The notes beneath the pieces are model-generated. The model was not told where the DNA came from and ran no database searches. It saw only the letters and a program-made list of their open reading frames with translations. Below are positions 46,401-57,376 of a DNA stretch of 64,000 bases, one piece after another. Numbering within the stretch: the stretch's first letter is position 1; every line of letters starts with the position of its first letter. Source of the stretch: Lucifuga dentata. Its lineage: Eukaryota > Chordata > Actinopteri > Ophidiiformes > Bythitidae. Both the position numbers and the translations under genes were made by a program. The DNA is taken from contig VXCM01002782.1 in NCBI GenBank assembly GCA_014773175.1, positions 1 to 64,000 of the forward strand, read 5' to 3'.

Positions 46401-48046
46401 TGGCAACCTGCAATCTGCTGCCTGAGATGTGTCTGAGAGAGCGATTTACAGCAGTGAATTTGGTAAATAATTATAGTTTAAATGATTAGACATCACAGAA
46501 TTCATAGAGCATTTAGTTTTAACGTTGGTCGGACACAATATTCACAGTTGTGTGTGTTTACTTGTTGTCTCTATGTTATAGCTGCAGTGAAACAACCGAG
46601 GCATCCGATTGGTCAGTTTAATGCTAAGTCTTTCCTATTGGATCAAATCCCTGACAAGGAACTCAAAGCTTGTAAAAAAAATTATCACCAAGCGTTCTGA
46701 TTGGCTGCTTATAGTGTATGTTCTAAAATGGAATGGAAATGGAATAATGAATATGAAAACTTATCATGGAATCTTTTATTAGGACACTTTTATCTTCACA
46801 ATGTTGGTAAGAAAAAGGCAAATTTATTCTATATTTTAGCGTGTTTTGGTCATCTGACTGTCACGGCTTGATGCCATCAGTGAGCAGCCTGTTGGAAGCT
46901 TTATTGGCATGTATCAGGTTTTCATTGTTTTGTCTTGTTGCTGTGCTGGCAAATGATTTTTTTTTTTAGTGGTGAAACAAAATGGTCAAAAATGTTTTAA
47001 AATGACTACTGTTTGGAATAATTTCTTTTATTGATCACATCGTCTCACATAAAAACAGACTGTGGATGCCGGCGTCTGACCCATTAGGGAGCCTGATAGG
47101 AGGAATGAGAAAAAAGCCATACAAGTTTTGTTTCCATAAATAATAAATAAAAGCATAAATAATGAATACACATATAAATGAACAAAGCAAATATTTTACA
47201 CAGTCAAGTTCTTTGTATGTGTGTGAGACATAGAAAAGCATAAGACAGCAAGTGCAGCATAACTGTGCATGTTGGTCCAAAAAAAATAAATAAATAAAAT
47301 AAAAAAAGAGTCTCACCAATGTTGAAATCAAACCTACGCTCTTGGTATATAGACAGCCTGGACCTTCGAAGACCTTTGATGAGGTGGTGAGAAAAGCTGC
47401 AAAAGTGCTTAAAAAGTGAAGAGGCTCCAGAGGACAGCTGAGACTGATTACAACGACCACCGAGGTGTTTNTTTTTTTTTTTTTTTTTGAGCTCATCAGA
47501 ACGAGTGGCAGCCAACACGTCCTCCATGACCCAACTCCAACGCAGCACGACTCGACCTGAAAATCTGTTGCTTTACGCTCTCATTCATCAGCGACCTTTA
47601 GCCCGCAAAGCCTCTGACTGAACGACACGCTGGCCTGTTGGTGGCCTTCAAATATGAGCGATGAAGGTCACTTTGGCACTGAAAGGGAAGTCAGGCAGAA
47701 GAATGAAGTCCATTGTTCCTACTTCATTTTCTGATCAGCTGGCGTTTTTCTCAGATTAGCTCATTATGGTTCTCAATAGCAGCAGGCAGCGCAGCCAGCG
47801 GACCTGATGGAGTGTACCCAGCCACGAAGTATAGCTACTACCATGGATGTGTGACAGACATTGAAAGGCATTAGCACCCTGTTAATGAAGTACAAATGAT
47901 GATGGCCTTGATGACTGTAATTAGACCCATTTCATACATGTTTGCCTGCAGAGAGGAACAAGTAAATGATGTGTTGAGCTCCGGAGAAAATGGATTTCTG
48001 ACAAGGGGAGTGACAATATGTTATGGAGTTATTGTCACCACTGAAA
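43451..48046. other. 4.6 kb without recognised genes or repeats
   Basis: I see no transposon signature and no defensible exon. The longest frames (44437-44859, 140 codons; 43851-44174 minus, 107 codons) resemble nothing known. A 72-codon minus frame at 45715-45933 has protein-like composition (Ser/Pro/Glu-rich) but no other support. An N lies in poly-T at 47471. Confidence 0.45.
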
Positions 48047-48049
48047 GAA

Positions 48050-48057
48050 AACACACA

Positions 48058-48093
<36 letters not shown>
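48050..48093. repeat. (CA)n microsatellite
   Basis: About 20 CA units with one CCA interruption. Confidence 0.93.
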
Positions 48094-48096
<3 letters not shown>

Positions 48097-48148
48097 CAGT
48101 ATGAGCCTCCATTAGCTTTGGTGAAACATAAATTGAGAACTGAGACTG

Positions 48149-48673
48149 TTAAAGGACCAATCCGTCAGTGTTTCATGTTTAAGCTCAGTGTATACAATCT
48201 GCGTACATGTTATATTACTGACAACCAATTTACAAAACATAAAACCATATTTAAGTTTCCCTGTTATTTTTTAAAATCCCCTTATTTTTAAAAATCAAAT
48301 AAATTCAATGTTTTGATTGTAGAAGGCATGGTCATTTTAATTTCTCGGTAAAAGCAGTGTTTCTCCTGGGTCTGTATTTCCTGGTGGAGACACTTTGTCT
48401 TTTATGCAGCTCCATGTTGGATTGGTTAAATAAGGACAATTCAGCAAAAACTTAACAATGTGTTTCTTGTGATGAATTAATTATCTCAAGCACATTTTAA
48501 GTCTCGACAAGATGATTTTTATGGCGTATCTACTGGAATGAACTCAAAACCAATGGTAGTCTGGAAGTTAGGAAAAATGGTTGTATTTAGGAAAATAGTT
48601 GTGAGTAACTTATCATGTATATTGTTGTATATATTGGGCTCAAACATGTACAATCACCGATATTGTCCTTTAA
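48149..48673 (+). mobile_element. F1 subfamily B, complete but diverged copy
   Basis: TTAAAGGACCAATCCGTCAG to ATCACCGATATTGTCCTTTAA. Interior blocks TTCTCCTGGGTCTGTATTTC, GCTCCATGTTGGATTGG and GATGAATTAATTATCTC. Among the more mutated copies. Confidence 0.82.
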
Positions 48674-49523
48674 CTGGGTGAGCACAACTCTGCCATTCTT
48701 GCCAGCAGGATTTGAAGCGATTTCTGCTTTTCAATTTCCCAACAGAACGTTATGACCAAAGGAAAACCTTAAAAAGCACCTTACGTCCACCCTGAAACCC
48801 AAAGATCTGCTGATTTGCTTGACTTTCAACTGAAAATATCAATTAAATGAGAACATTGTCAAACCACATGTAATCGATTTGCTGTTGAACTGCTGGACCG
48901 ATGCTGCAGGGAGGAAGCAGACATGTCAAAACACCAGCACTGCCCTTGACCGTGTGTGGGCGGAATTACTGATTTTAGTTTGACCTCCAGTGGTTTTGGT
49001 CTCCACTCTGTCAATAACCATCCCCAAAGTCATCTGAGAAAAGGTAGAATTCCCTCTGACACTTCACTGAGAGCTTAGCAGTGGAAATAGAGATATCCCT
49101 CTGCAAATCCTTAAACGACGGTTCCTCCTGCTCTCCAAAGTGAAGTTAATCCTCCTCTCGGCCCGGTGCTCGGCATCTGGTACAGTGTATTACCGTGACG
49201 TGTACTGATCACCGCTTCAAGTACCCGCTGCTGCTGCTTCAGAGTGAAAAACACCTTTTTTTCAACAAATGTGTTACATTAACTGACAAGCTGCTTTCCA
49301 AAAAAAAAAAAAAAAANAAAAAAAAAAAAAAAAGCCAGATTCAGTTTGGAATGTTTACATGAGTCCATTGATGAGAATTGGGGCAAACATGTATTTCACA
49401 GGAATATATAACTGGGTTTGTAGAAATGTAGAAATGCCTGTATGTTGTCTTGAAATATGAAAGAGCAGGTCTGTAATAAATATTACTTTTGTTGTTATAT
49501 AAACTGTCAGACATGGAGTTGTT
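48674..49523. other. Unrecognised non-coding stretch
   Basis: No gene recognised. An N lies in poly-A at 49317. Confidence 0.5.
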
Positions 49524-49801
49524 TTTTTCTTAAAACTTTTTATTGGTTTTCTAGCAAACAATACAATATATAACATATGGTGTACATTTTCAACTATCCA
49601 ATTGAATTGATCTCTTTTAAAACAAATACTGTACAACAAATATTCCTCCATCCTATAGCCCCCACTCCTCCACTCCTCCTTGGTTCAACTAGCTCCAAAC
49701 TGTCAAATATAGTGAAGAAAAAGTTCTGGAATAGAGTGGTCAGAGAAATAGTTCACAGTTCAAAATACACAGATGAATACATACATAAAACACATTTAAA
49801 A
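49524..49801 (-). mobile_element. L1-like LINE 3' UTR fragment
   Basis: TTTTTTTCTTAAAACTTTTT then ATTGGTTTTCTAGC and an A/C-rich body match, in style, the inverted 3' ends at 9242 and 61279 (T run, then a CTTTTTATT-type block). No coding remnant. Confidence 0.45.
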
Positions 49802-49959
49802 AACTAATGAAACCACACATATACACACAGCAACACACTCATACAACTTCACAAAAGTAAATAATTAAATAAAAAATTTAAATGAGCGGTGTTAAGTGTT
49901 GTATCAGACAATTGAACATAGAAATGCTATATTTCATTTCACTGAGTCCTCCAGGATAT

Positions 49960-50533
49960 TTAAAGGACCATACTGGTGATCTTGCATGTTTGAGTCCAAT
50001 ATACAATACATACATACTGTAACATACATGCTACATTGCTAACAACCAACTCTCAAAACATAAAACCATATTTTAGTTTTCTTGTTATTTTTTTCAAATC
50101 CCCTAATCTTTCAAAATCAAATATTCAGGTGATACAGCCACCTTAAAATTCAATGTTTCACCTGCTATGTTTAATGTTTCACCATTTTTGCACGATTGTA
50201 GAAGGCACCGTCGTTTTAATTTCTCTTTAAAAGTCGTCTTCTCCTGGGATTATATTTCCTGGTGGAGAAATACATCATCTTCCATGGAGCTCCATGATGG
50301 ATCAGTTAAATAAAACTACTTCGGCAACAAAACTAACAGACATGTTTGCTGTGATGGCTAATATATCTCAAGCATGTTTCAAGGCTTTTCAATTTGATTT
50401 TAATAACATACTGGAATGAACTGAAACCAGTGGCAGTCTGGAAGGTAGGAAAAACAAAAACAATTCTAAAATGTACCACTAAAGTAGCATAGTTTGGGCT
50501 CAAACATGCACAATTTCCAGTATGTTCCTTCAA
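49960..50533 (+). mobile_element. F1 subfamily B, complete copy
   Basis: TTAAAGGACCATACTGGTGA to CATGCACAATTTCCAGTATG with a terminal TTCAA. B-type interior. A small duplication around CACCTGCTATGTTTAATGTT. Confidence 0.83.
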
Positions 50534-50918
50534 GTGTTCAGAAGTCCAGAAAAGACAAAGAAACTCCACATCTTGTCAAATTTATCATATCAAACCTACA
50601 GATAGACAAATTTTCTTGAGTTTTAGACATAGGACATTATGTCCCCTCGCCATTGAGCATGGGTGGGTGAGCAGCATCCTTCCACCTGATTACAATGGCA
50701 TGCCTGTCCAAAGGGGAAGTGAAGGACAGGGTGCCATGTTTAGCTGCAGTCGTGTGTGTTTGATGTGGCTTCCTGATGACGTCCTCACCTGGTGGTGTCT
50801 GCTATGTGCTCAGCTGGCTCCTCCCAAACTGACCATACTCCCAACCATGGACATTCACTCTATGTGACTCATATTTTAAATCATCATGACGATGATTTCA
50901 TTTTGACTAGACTGGCAT
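50534..50918. other. Unrecognised non-coding stretch
   Basis: Nothing recognised. The 83-codon frame 50616-50867 is not a known family. Confidence 0.45.
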
Positions 50919-51715
50919 TAGGGATGAGCTGAATACTCGGATGAAACTATCCGTTACGGATAATGCACTTTTTACGAGCATGAGTACCATCCAAGTAAAA
51001 TGTGTCACTATCCGTATACTCGTTGGAGGAAAAACATCTGATTGGGTAGTGCTTACTAGTGCTGTGTCCACATGGTTCTGTGATTGTCCAGGCAGCCAAT
51101 CACAGAGCTCCTCTCTACACAGAGCTGCTGCTGCTGCTCCACACGACTCACAGCCACTCTGTCCACACTAGCATAGTAGCATCTATTAGCTATAGTTGCT
51201 ATTCTCAGATTCAGATCAACATTATTCTCAGTCCACAGCTAAATTCATTTACTGTGGACATTCACATGGCAGCTACTCATACAAACACACATTTCTGCTA
51301 GCTTCTACTAGCTTCTAGCTTCTAGGCTAACTTGCCAGTCAGCTAGCGATTCTTAACTCTCTGGGCTAAGCCCCGCCCATCCGAGTACAGATACAGATAA
51401 TTTAGTTGGTTGAACGGATACAGATTAGTAAGGATGCTCCCTGGTCGTCTCCCTAGGGAGGTCTTCCAGGCACATCCAACTGGGAAGAGGCCCCGGGGAA
51501 GACCCAGGACACGCTGGAGGGATTATATCTCCTGGCTGACCTGGGAACGCCTCAGAGTCCTCCAGGAGGAGTTGGAGGGCCTGGCCTGGGACAGAGAAGT
51601 GTGGGCCAGGCTGCTTAGTCTGCTGCCACCATGACCTGGACCAGATAAACAGATGCTAATGGATGGATGGATACAGATACAGATACAAACAATGGTGTAC
51701 TCGTTCATATCCCTA
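50919..51715. mobile_element. hAT-like inverted-repeat element hosting a LINE tail
   Basis: Left end TAGGGATGAGCTGAATACTC, right end (inverted) TAGGGATATGAACGAGTAC; imperfect TIR. ACTGG lies just outside both ends (50911 and 51717), a possible decayed 8-bp duplication. The interior has GATACAGAT-type words, and a LINE fragment is inserted at about 51417-51670. Confidence 0.5.
51417..51670 (+). pseudogene. LINE ORF C-terminus with (GGAT)n tail
   Basis: A plus-strand frame ending at 51634 reads GRLPREVFQAHPTGKRPRG, then RPRTRWRDYISWLTWERL, EELEGLAWDREVWARLLSLL and PP-stop. This R-P-R-G-R-P-x-x-R-W-x-D-Y ... W-x-x-L-L-x-L-L-P-P ending is a very common C-terminus of a teleost non-LTR retrotransposon family. 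I do not assign the clade. The stop is followed by GACCAGATAAACAGATGC and a (GGAT)n tail. Only the last 70 or so codons survive, so it is a dead 5'-truncated copy, inserted in a hAT-like element. Confidence 0.7.
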
Positions 51716-51799
51716 CACTGGATCACTGATGATTTGCTGTTTATTATTCTGTAATATTTCCTTGTTTTGATCTTTGTAATTTACATGTTTCTACACCTG

Positions 51800-52020
51800 T
51801 AGCTCTTATTGCATTACCCGGTCATTTAGGGAGAGCAAATCCCTCTTTGAATCGTCTTTCCTGAGGTTTCTTCCATTTTCCTTACATAATAAGGTTTTTT
51901 AGGGAGTTTTTCCTCGTCTTCGTAGAAAGCTTGTGCTGGTCGAGAGCTGCTAATGTGTGGCCCTGTAAAGCCTTTGAGACATTGAATGTGATACTAGGCT
52001 ACAAATAAACTTGACTTGAC
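51800..52020 (+). mobile_element. LINE-type 3' UTR fragment
   Basis: TTTCCTGAGGTTTCTTCCAT, GGGAGTTTTTCCTCG, CTGTAAAGCCTTTGAGACAT, ATACTAGGCTACAAATAAAC and a TTGACTTGACT tail. This is the familiar 3' terminus of L2-group retroposons in fish. No coding sequence. Confidence 0.6.
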
Positions 52021-52379
52021 TATCTTCTTCTTTAGTAGAGCCAAATAAAGCTACTAGGGGTTTAGACTCAATTTCACAGTCCAGCATTTGAGAAAGAGTT
52101 TGAAATACCGCCCTCCTGGATTTCTCCAATTTCTCCATAGCTGGGGCGTAGCTAGTACACTGTTGCCCTGTGGCTAACATCAGGCTATATTGTAGGTAGG
52201 TTGGCTTTCAATATACTGTATGAGCTGTAGAGTACTTTAAATTGAATAGGTGAGTGACAGGTACACAAAAGGTGAGCGCACCTGTTCGAGAATAGCATAT
52301 ACCCTTATATCTTCGGAAAATGAAAAGCCGGCAGCCTGGGAGCTCTAATCAGTCGCACAATTTTACTGGATTTTACCAT

Positions 52380-53035
52380 CATGGCCTCCTCCAGATATAT
52401 AAAACATTTACACCTACAGCCCCCCAATCTATGCTCCTTCACGAGCCCTCAGATCCTCTACTGCTGGTTTTTTAAATACCCAAAACCCTAACCAAAAAGA
52501 AAACTGGTGATGCAGCTTTTTTCAAACGTGTGGAACAGCTAACCCAAAGACAGAGAGGCAGGATCTGTTGAAAGCTTTGAACACCACTTAAAAACATACC
52601 TTTTTAACCAAGCCTTTCCTTAACACCACTTATCACTCAGAGTCCCACAAGATGTTTTTAATTGACCTTTATTTGCTTCTAAAGGTTTTTGTTTTTTTTT
52701 TATGGCTTGTTTTCTCTGTGATGCCAAGCATTCTATTTGTATCTGTACTTTTTAATTTAATCTGTGTTCCCTGTCTTTATTTCTTTTTTTTTTTAAACGT
52801 AAAGCACTTTCAGCTGTTTTTATTTCTTTTTTTAAAATGTAAAGCATTTTGAGCTACATGTTGTGTATCCATCCATCCATCCATCCATTTTCTAAACCCG
52901 TTTGTCCTGTTGAGGGTCACGGGGGGCTGGAGCCTATCCCAGCAGTCATAGGGCAAGAGGAGGGGTTCACCCTGGACACATGTTGTGTATGAAAGGTGCT
53001 GTACAAATAAATATTATTATTATTATTATTATTAT
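52380..53035 (+). pseudogene. L2-like LINE C-terminus and 3' tail, split by a SINE piece
   Basis: Plus-strand frames give a degraded LRS-type block, KKKTGDAAFFKRV, then SVESFEHHLKTYLFNQAF (about 52564-52617), matching the FK--LKT-LF end of L2-group ORF2. The 3' UTR continues to AATGTAAAGCATTTTGAGCT, is interrupted at 52869-52977, and resumes GAAAGGTGCTGTACAAATAA with a (TTA)n tail at 53015-53035. RT and endonuclease are absent; frameshifts present. Confidence 0.65.
52869..52977 (-). mobile_element. SINE S2, truncated, with 13-bp target duplication
   Basis: (CCAT)n, TTTTCTAAACCCGTTTGTCC, GGGGGGCTGGAGCCTATCCC, to CACCCTGGAC. The 13-bp ACATGTTGTGTAT at 52856-52868 is exactly repeated at 52978-52990. 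It is the tail half of the SINE at 31976-32307, 5'-truncated, in minus orientation. A 13-bp duplication fits target-primed reverse transcription. Confidence 0.85.
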
Positions 53036-53559
53036 GAAATCTACCATAAACTGAACTCAGCACAGAAACAAAACAAAACAAAACAAAAAAACCTGAGCAT
53101 ATAAAGTAAGGTATGGCTTGTTTCAGGGCTTTTGCATTGGATTACATCATACACATCTTCCTATTTTTGTGCAATAATCACCTGCCTGGATCAGACAAGC
53201 AGCTGGATGATACCAGAACGACTTTGCATATGAGAAACATCAGAGATTAGAAACATGCCAATAAATTAAAAAAACAAAAAAAAAGAACTTTAACTTCAGG
53301 TGTATTTTATTAAAAATCAGACACACGTCATTTGATTTCTTAAAAATCAGATTATATTTTTGTTGTAATCTGAAAAGAAAATGAATGTGAGGGATTTAAT
53401 GTGAACTCATTTCAATGACACAATCTGATCAATTTCAACAAAATACATAAATATGTTTATTATAATAAATAGTTATGTTGGAGGTACTGTGATAGTAGTC
53501 ATCATTGTCATAATTGTATCACTAGTAGTAACTTCATCTTAATATTTTATATTTTTAAC

Positions 53560-53560
<1 letters not shown>

Positions 53561-53626
<66 letters not shown>
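53561..53626. repeat. (GATA)n microsatellite
   Basis: About 16 perfect TAGA units. Confidence 0.95.
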
Positions 53627-53627
<1 letters not shown>

Positions 53628-53975
53628 CACATCATACATTATACAATGTAATTTTAAACATAAATTATAACTTATTTTTTATTAGTTTCATGTTTTATAA
53701 TTTATTTTACAGTTTCACTTGGTATTTATATGTGTCACTGCACAACTAATTGCACTTAAGGGACAAATAACTGATTAACTATCATAGGTTAGGAGAATGG
53801 TTCTCAAACTGTAGTACAAGTACCAATGGTGTTACTTGGAATCCCCTATGGTGGTCTGCTAGATGTCTCCTGAGATTTCTTAAGAACAAAAAAAACAAGT
53901 GAAATGTGTTGAAATTTTGTTACTGTGCAGTTTGTATAAAATAAGCAGGATTCATTAATCTTCACTACATTCACA
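53627..53975. other. Unrecognised non-coding stretch
   Basis: Nothing recognised. Confidence 0.5.
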
Positions 53976-54259
53976 TTAAAGGACCATACCATCCATTTTA
54001 CATGTTTGAGCCTAATATATTAAATTTTCATACATGTTACGTTACTGACAATCATTTCCCAAAGGATAAAACTGTATTTCAGCTTTTCTGATATTTTGCT
54101 AAATCTCTTAATCTTTCAAAATCAAATATTCAAGTGATACACCCACCTTAAAAATCCATGTTTCTCCTGCTAATAGTTACGCAGCCTTATGAAGTCATGG
54201 TCCTTTAAATTTTTCCATAAACGCAGGTCTTCTTTTGGGACTATATTCCCCAGTGGAGN

Positions 54260-54298
<39 letters not shown>

Positions 54299-54512
54299 GA
54301 CTACACATCTTGTTCGGAATGAAGATCATTTCAAGTATCAACAAGTTGATTTTAATAGTGTACCAGAATGAACTGAAACCAGTGGAGGTCTGGAAGGTAG
54401 GAATTCACTGCTCCAGTAGTATGCTTTGGGAAATGATTGTCAGCAACATTACATGTATGAAAATTGAATATATTAGGCTCAAACATGCAAAATAGATGGT
54501 ATGGTCCTTTAA
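53976..54512 (+). mobile_element. F1 subfamily A copy with internal gap
   Basis: Left TIR 53976-54064, right TIR 54424-54512, 89 bp each, with six mismatches by my reading. The N at 54259 plus poly-A replaces the interior between CCCAGTGGAG and the GATGGATTACC region, at the same place as the gap at 36459. Confidence 0.9.
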
Positions 54513-57069
54513 AGAAAGGACTGAATATAAGCAAACAAGAGGTTTTTCTTTGATTTTTCTAAAAGTGGGTGCTTGTTGGTGGCGTGCAAGAAGTTTGAAA
54601 ACCAGAGATAAGAGAATAAAAACATGAATCTCGTAATAGCAGTTCATCTGTACACACAGTCCAGTGTCATGCATTCATCTGAGTGCACTGACAGCATCCA
54701 GCACAATGACCTGATCCTCTTCTCTGCTCTGAAACAGTAAATTATTACTGTCCATCGCGTAATTACATGGCTGAGGGTAAATTATTCCAAGCTGCATGCG
54801 TTGATATGCAGAAAAAGCTGTCAGGGATACATTATGCGCCATGTGTAGTGTTATTCCTGGGGAGTGAAGATGTATGTTTAATATTAAAATTAGGAGTGGC
54901 GATAAAACTAAGAAAAAAAAAAAGATGGCCGTGGNTATATGAAGGGAGATGAAAAGAAATGGCAGCTTGTATTTCCAGAGAGATTCTGACAGTAGCTCGT
55001 ACAGTTTTTGTCGACTCCCATCAGTTGGTTTTTCTACATGGGCAGCTTTGCATTGATGTGGGAGCTGAGGGGGTCATGGCGGTTTGGTAGATGACTGATA
55101 GGACGGAGTGACGGGATTGACTCCCTAGGCTCTCAGGTTACACCTCATCGGGCGGTGTTGACTCAATAATTCCACAGCGTGTCAAAGGCACTCACAGCTT
55201 TTTTTTTTTTTTTNTTTTTTTTTTTTTAGTTTAACTTTGTTTATTTGCACCACACACCAGTGAGGACATGTGAAGATTAAAGCCCTGAGCAGAACTTTGG
55301 AGGGAGGAAAAAAGGAAGCAGTGGCAACAAAAACACAGAGAGGCATCAAAAACAACACTGGCTGTGGTTAAAAGCCCGACACAAAGACAGCCGAGGGAAC
55401 ATGAGGATTCTGAAGCCGTTTGATTGGCCACAAAGTCGCAGAGATCCTCTAACAAGCTCTGCAAGCTGAGCCTCAAACTGCTCATTCTGAAAGGGTCGAT
55501 CACTGGGTGTTAACATGCAGATGTAAACAAATGCAATGAACCGGAAAAAGAAAGATACTGCACAACCATTTTTTGGGGGATATTTCATGCTGCAGATGGT
55601 CACCGGCAGATATTGGTGTGTAAAGAATTGGATGATTTCAGTCAGAGAGGCTCTCTCTCTCTCTGCACAGAATGACACTATTTATAAAAGTGTGCGTTTG
55701 TTCGTACAACCTGCTGAATCTGTCCCTGCACAAATTGTACTTTTCTGCCTAAAAGCAACTGCAAAACACTATTGTGTATCCTATTGTGTTTGCAGCGAGT
55801 GATTTAATTAAATTTAATTCTTGACTCTGTCAGTCCCAATGGGCACAATGAGACATTTTTATGATTTTTATAATAGCCCCATTCACAAAAAAGTGGCCCC
55901 AAGTGGCAAACATGGGACCCTGACACATCATACAGGGTAATAACACTAAAAACTTTGTTTGTCCATGACATGAAATACAAATAAAAGCAAAATAACATGT
56001 TTTCAGTGGATTTTAAATATGTTATGACTGAATAATGGGACCTCAGTTTACCTTCAGATGACAAAGTGCTGTGTGGTTTTGACTCCTCCGCAGTTTGGGT
56101 ACCTTGGAGATTTATAGCAGCTTAATGGTGCATCTGTGTCTAAATACTGCCCCCTGCAGCTTTTAGTGGGAATGGCATGTGTTGTCACTGCATGTTTTGC
56201 AGTGCATTCCTGTTTGTGAGAGGGATATGCAAATATTAAAAATAAATTGATTAAATATGCAGACACATAAGAGAACATCACGTACTGGGAAGTCTGACAT
56301 CAGCATTTTAATTTGAAATCCTTTAGTCGCCATTTCACCATTTTAGTCACCTGCTTTAGTTTCCACAAAAACACTTAAATGTCTTGTTTTGTTTTTCAGG
56401 CTTTCAGCTGCTTTCAGCTTAAAAAAGTAATTCATGCTGGATTTCTTCATCTGCATTACAGTTTTACAAGCAAATTGGGAAAGACTTTGTATCATGCTTT
56501 GGAAATATTAGTCGGGCTGCAGATAAAAGAATGACTGTCATTGAAGATGAATTACTTACTTATGTTTTCAATTAATAATTTAAAAAATGTTTATGAAATG
56601 GGCAAAATCAATAAAAAAAAAAAAAAGTCCATTCCCAAATTACCAGACACCAAAGTGATGTATTAAAAATTGCTTATTTCATCTGACCAACAGTCAGAAA
56701 AGAACAATGAAGTAGGATATATTTTTCACCCACGTCTGCTGGTTGGTTGATCACTTTATTTGTTAGCATGATTACTCACAACATTACTTTGAACTGATTG
56801 TGATGAAAGTTATTGGAAGGGTGGGATGTAGCTCAGGATGCAGGGGCGGATCCAGGTATTGTTTAAATTATTGCTTTAAAATGAAATCAAAGGACATTTT
56901 GTAATTTTTTTTCAGTCTATTTCTTCAAAATACACCAATCTCAATGAAGTCCAGTCATTTTCATCCCGTGATAGACTGTACATATGTGAAATTTGGTCTG
57001 GATCTGGTAATGATCTGGATCTGGTGGACTAACATATCTGCTTGAACAGGATAACAAATAAATGATAAG
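54513..57069. other. Unrecognised, mostly non-repetitive
   Basis: No gene recognised. Ns at 54935 and 55214 (the latter in poly-T). 56830-57060 has RTE-like words (GGGGCGGATCCAGG, GATCTGGATCTGGTGGA), a possible very old retroposon fragment. The frames of 86-110 codons at 55231-56064 are unrecognised. Confidence 0.4.
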
Positions 57070-57376
57070 TGGGGCAGTGGAGGCCTAAAGGTTAGAGAAG
57101 TGAGCTCGTGACCAAACAGTCACTGGTTCAATCCCTGATCTGGCAGGAGAAATCAGGGTTGGAGAATTAAATGAGCGCCTGCTTCTCCCTAATTATCATC
57201 ACTGAGGTGCCCTTGAGCAAGGACTAACCCCTAAATGCTCCAGTGGAACTATTCAGTCACCAGCAGAGATGTCTGTGGTTGTACTGGGCAGCTTCCAGGT
57301 GTGTGTGTGTGAGCAGGGTGTTCCTGAAAAAGAGTATTTGATGCTCAGTGAACTAACCCTGCATAAATAAAGGTTA
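57070..57376 (+). mobile_element. tRNA-derived SINE S1, full length
   Basis: Head GGGGCAGTGGAGGCCTAAAG, an A-box-like GGTTAGAGAAG region, a clear B box GGTTCAATCCC (57124-57134), body GAGGTGCCCTTGAGCAAGG and ACTGGGCAGCTTCCAGGTG, a (GT)n spacer, GAAAAAGAGTATTTGATGC and tail GCATAAATAAAGG. The internal pol III boxes would drive transcription; mobilisation needs a partner LINE. Confidence 0.8.

Noticed and set aside
56825..56860. tRNA-like word GATGTAGCTCAGGATGCAGG
   Set aside because: Resembles an A box but no B box or cloverleaf follows at the right distance.
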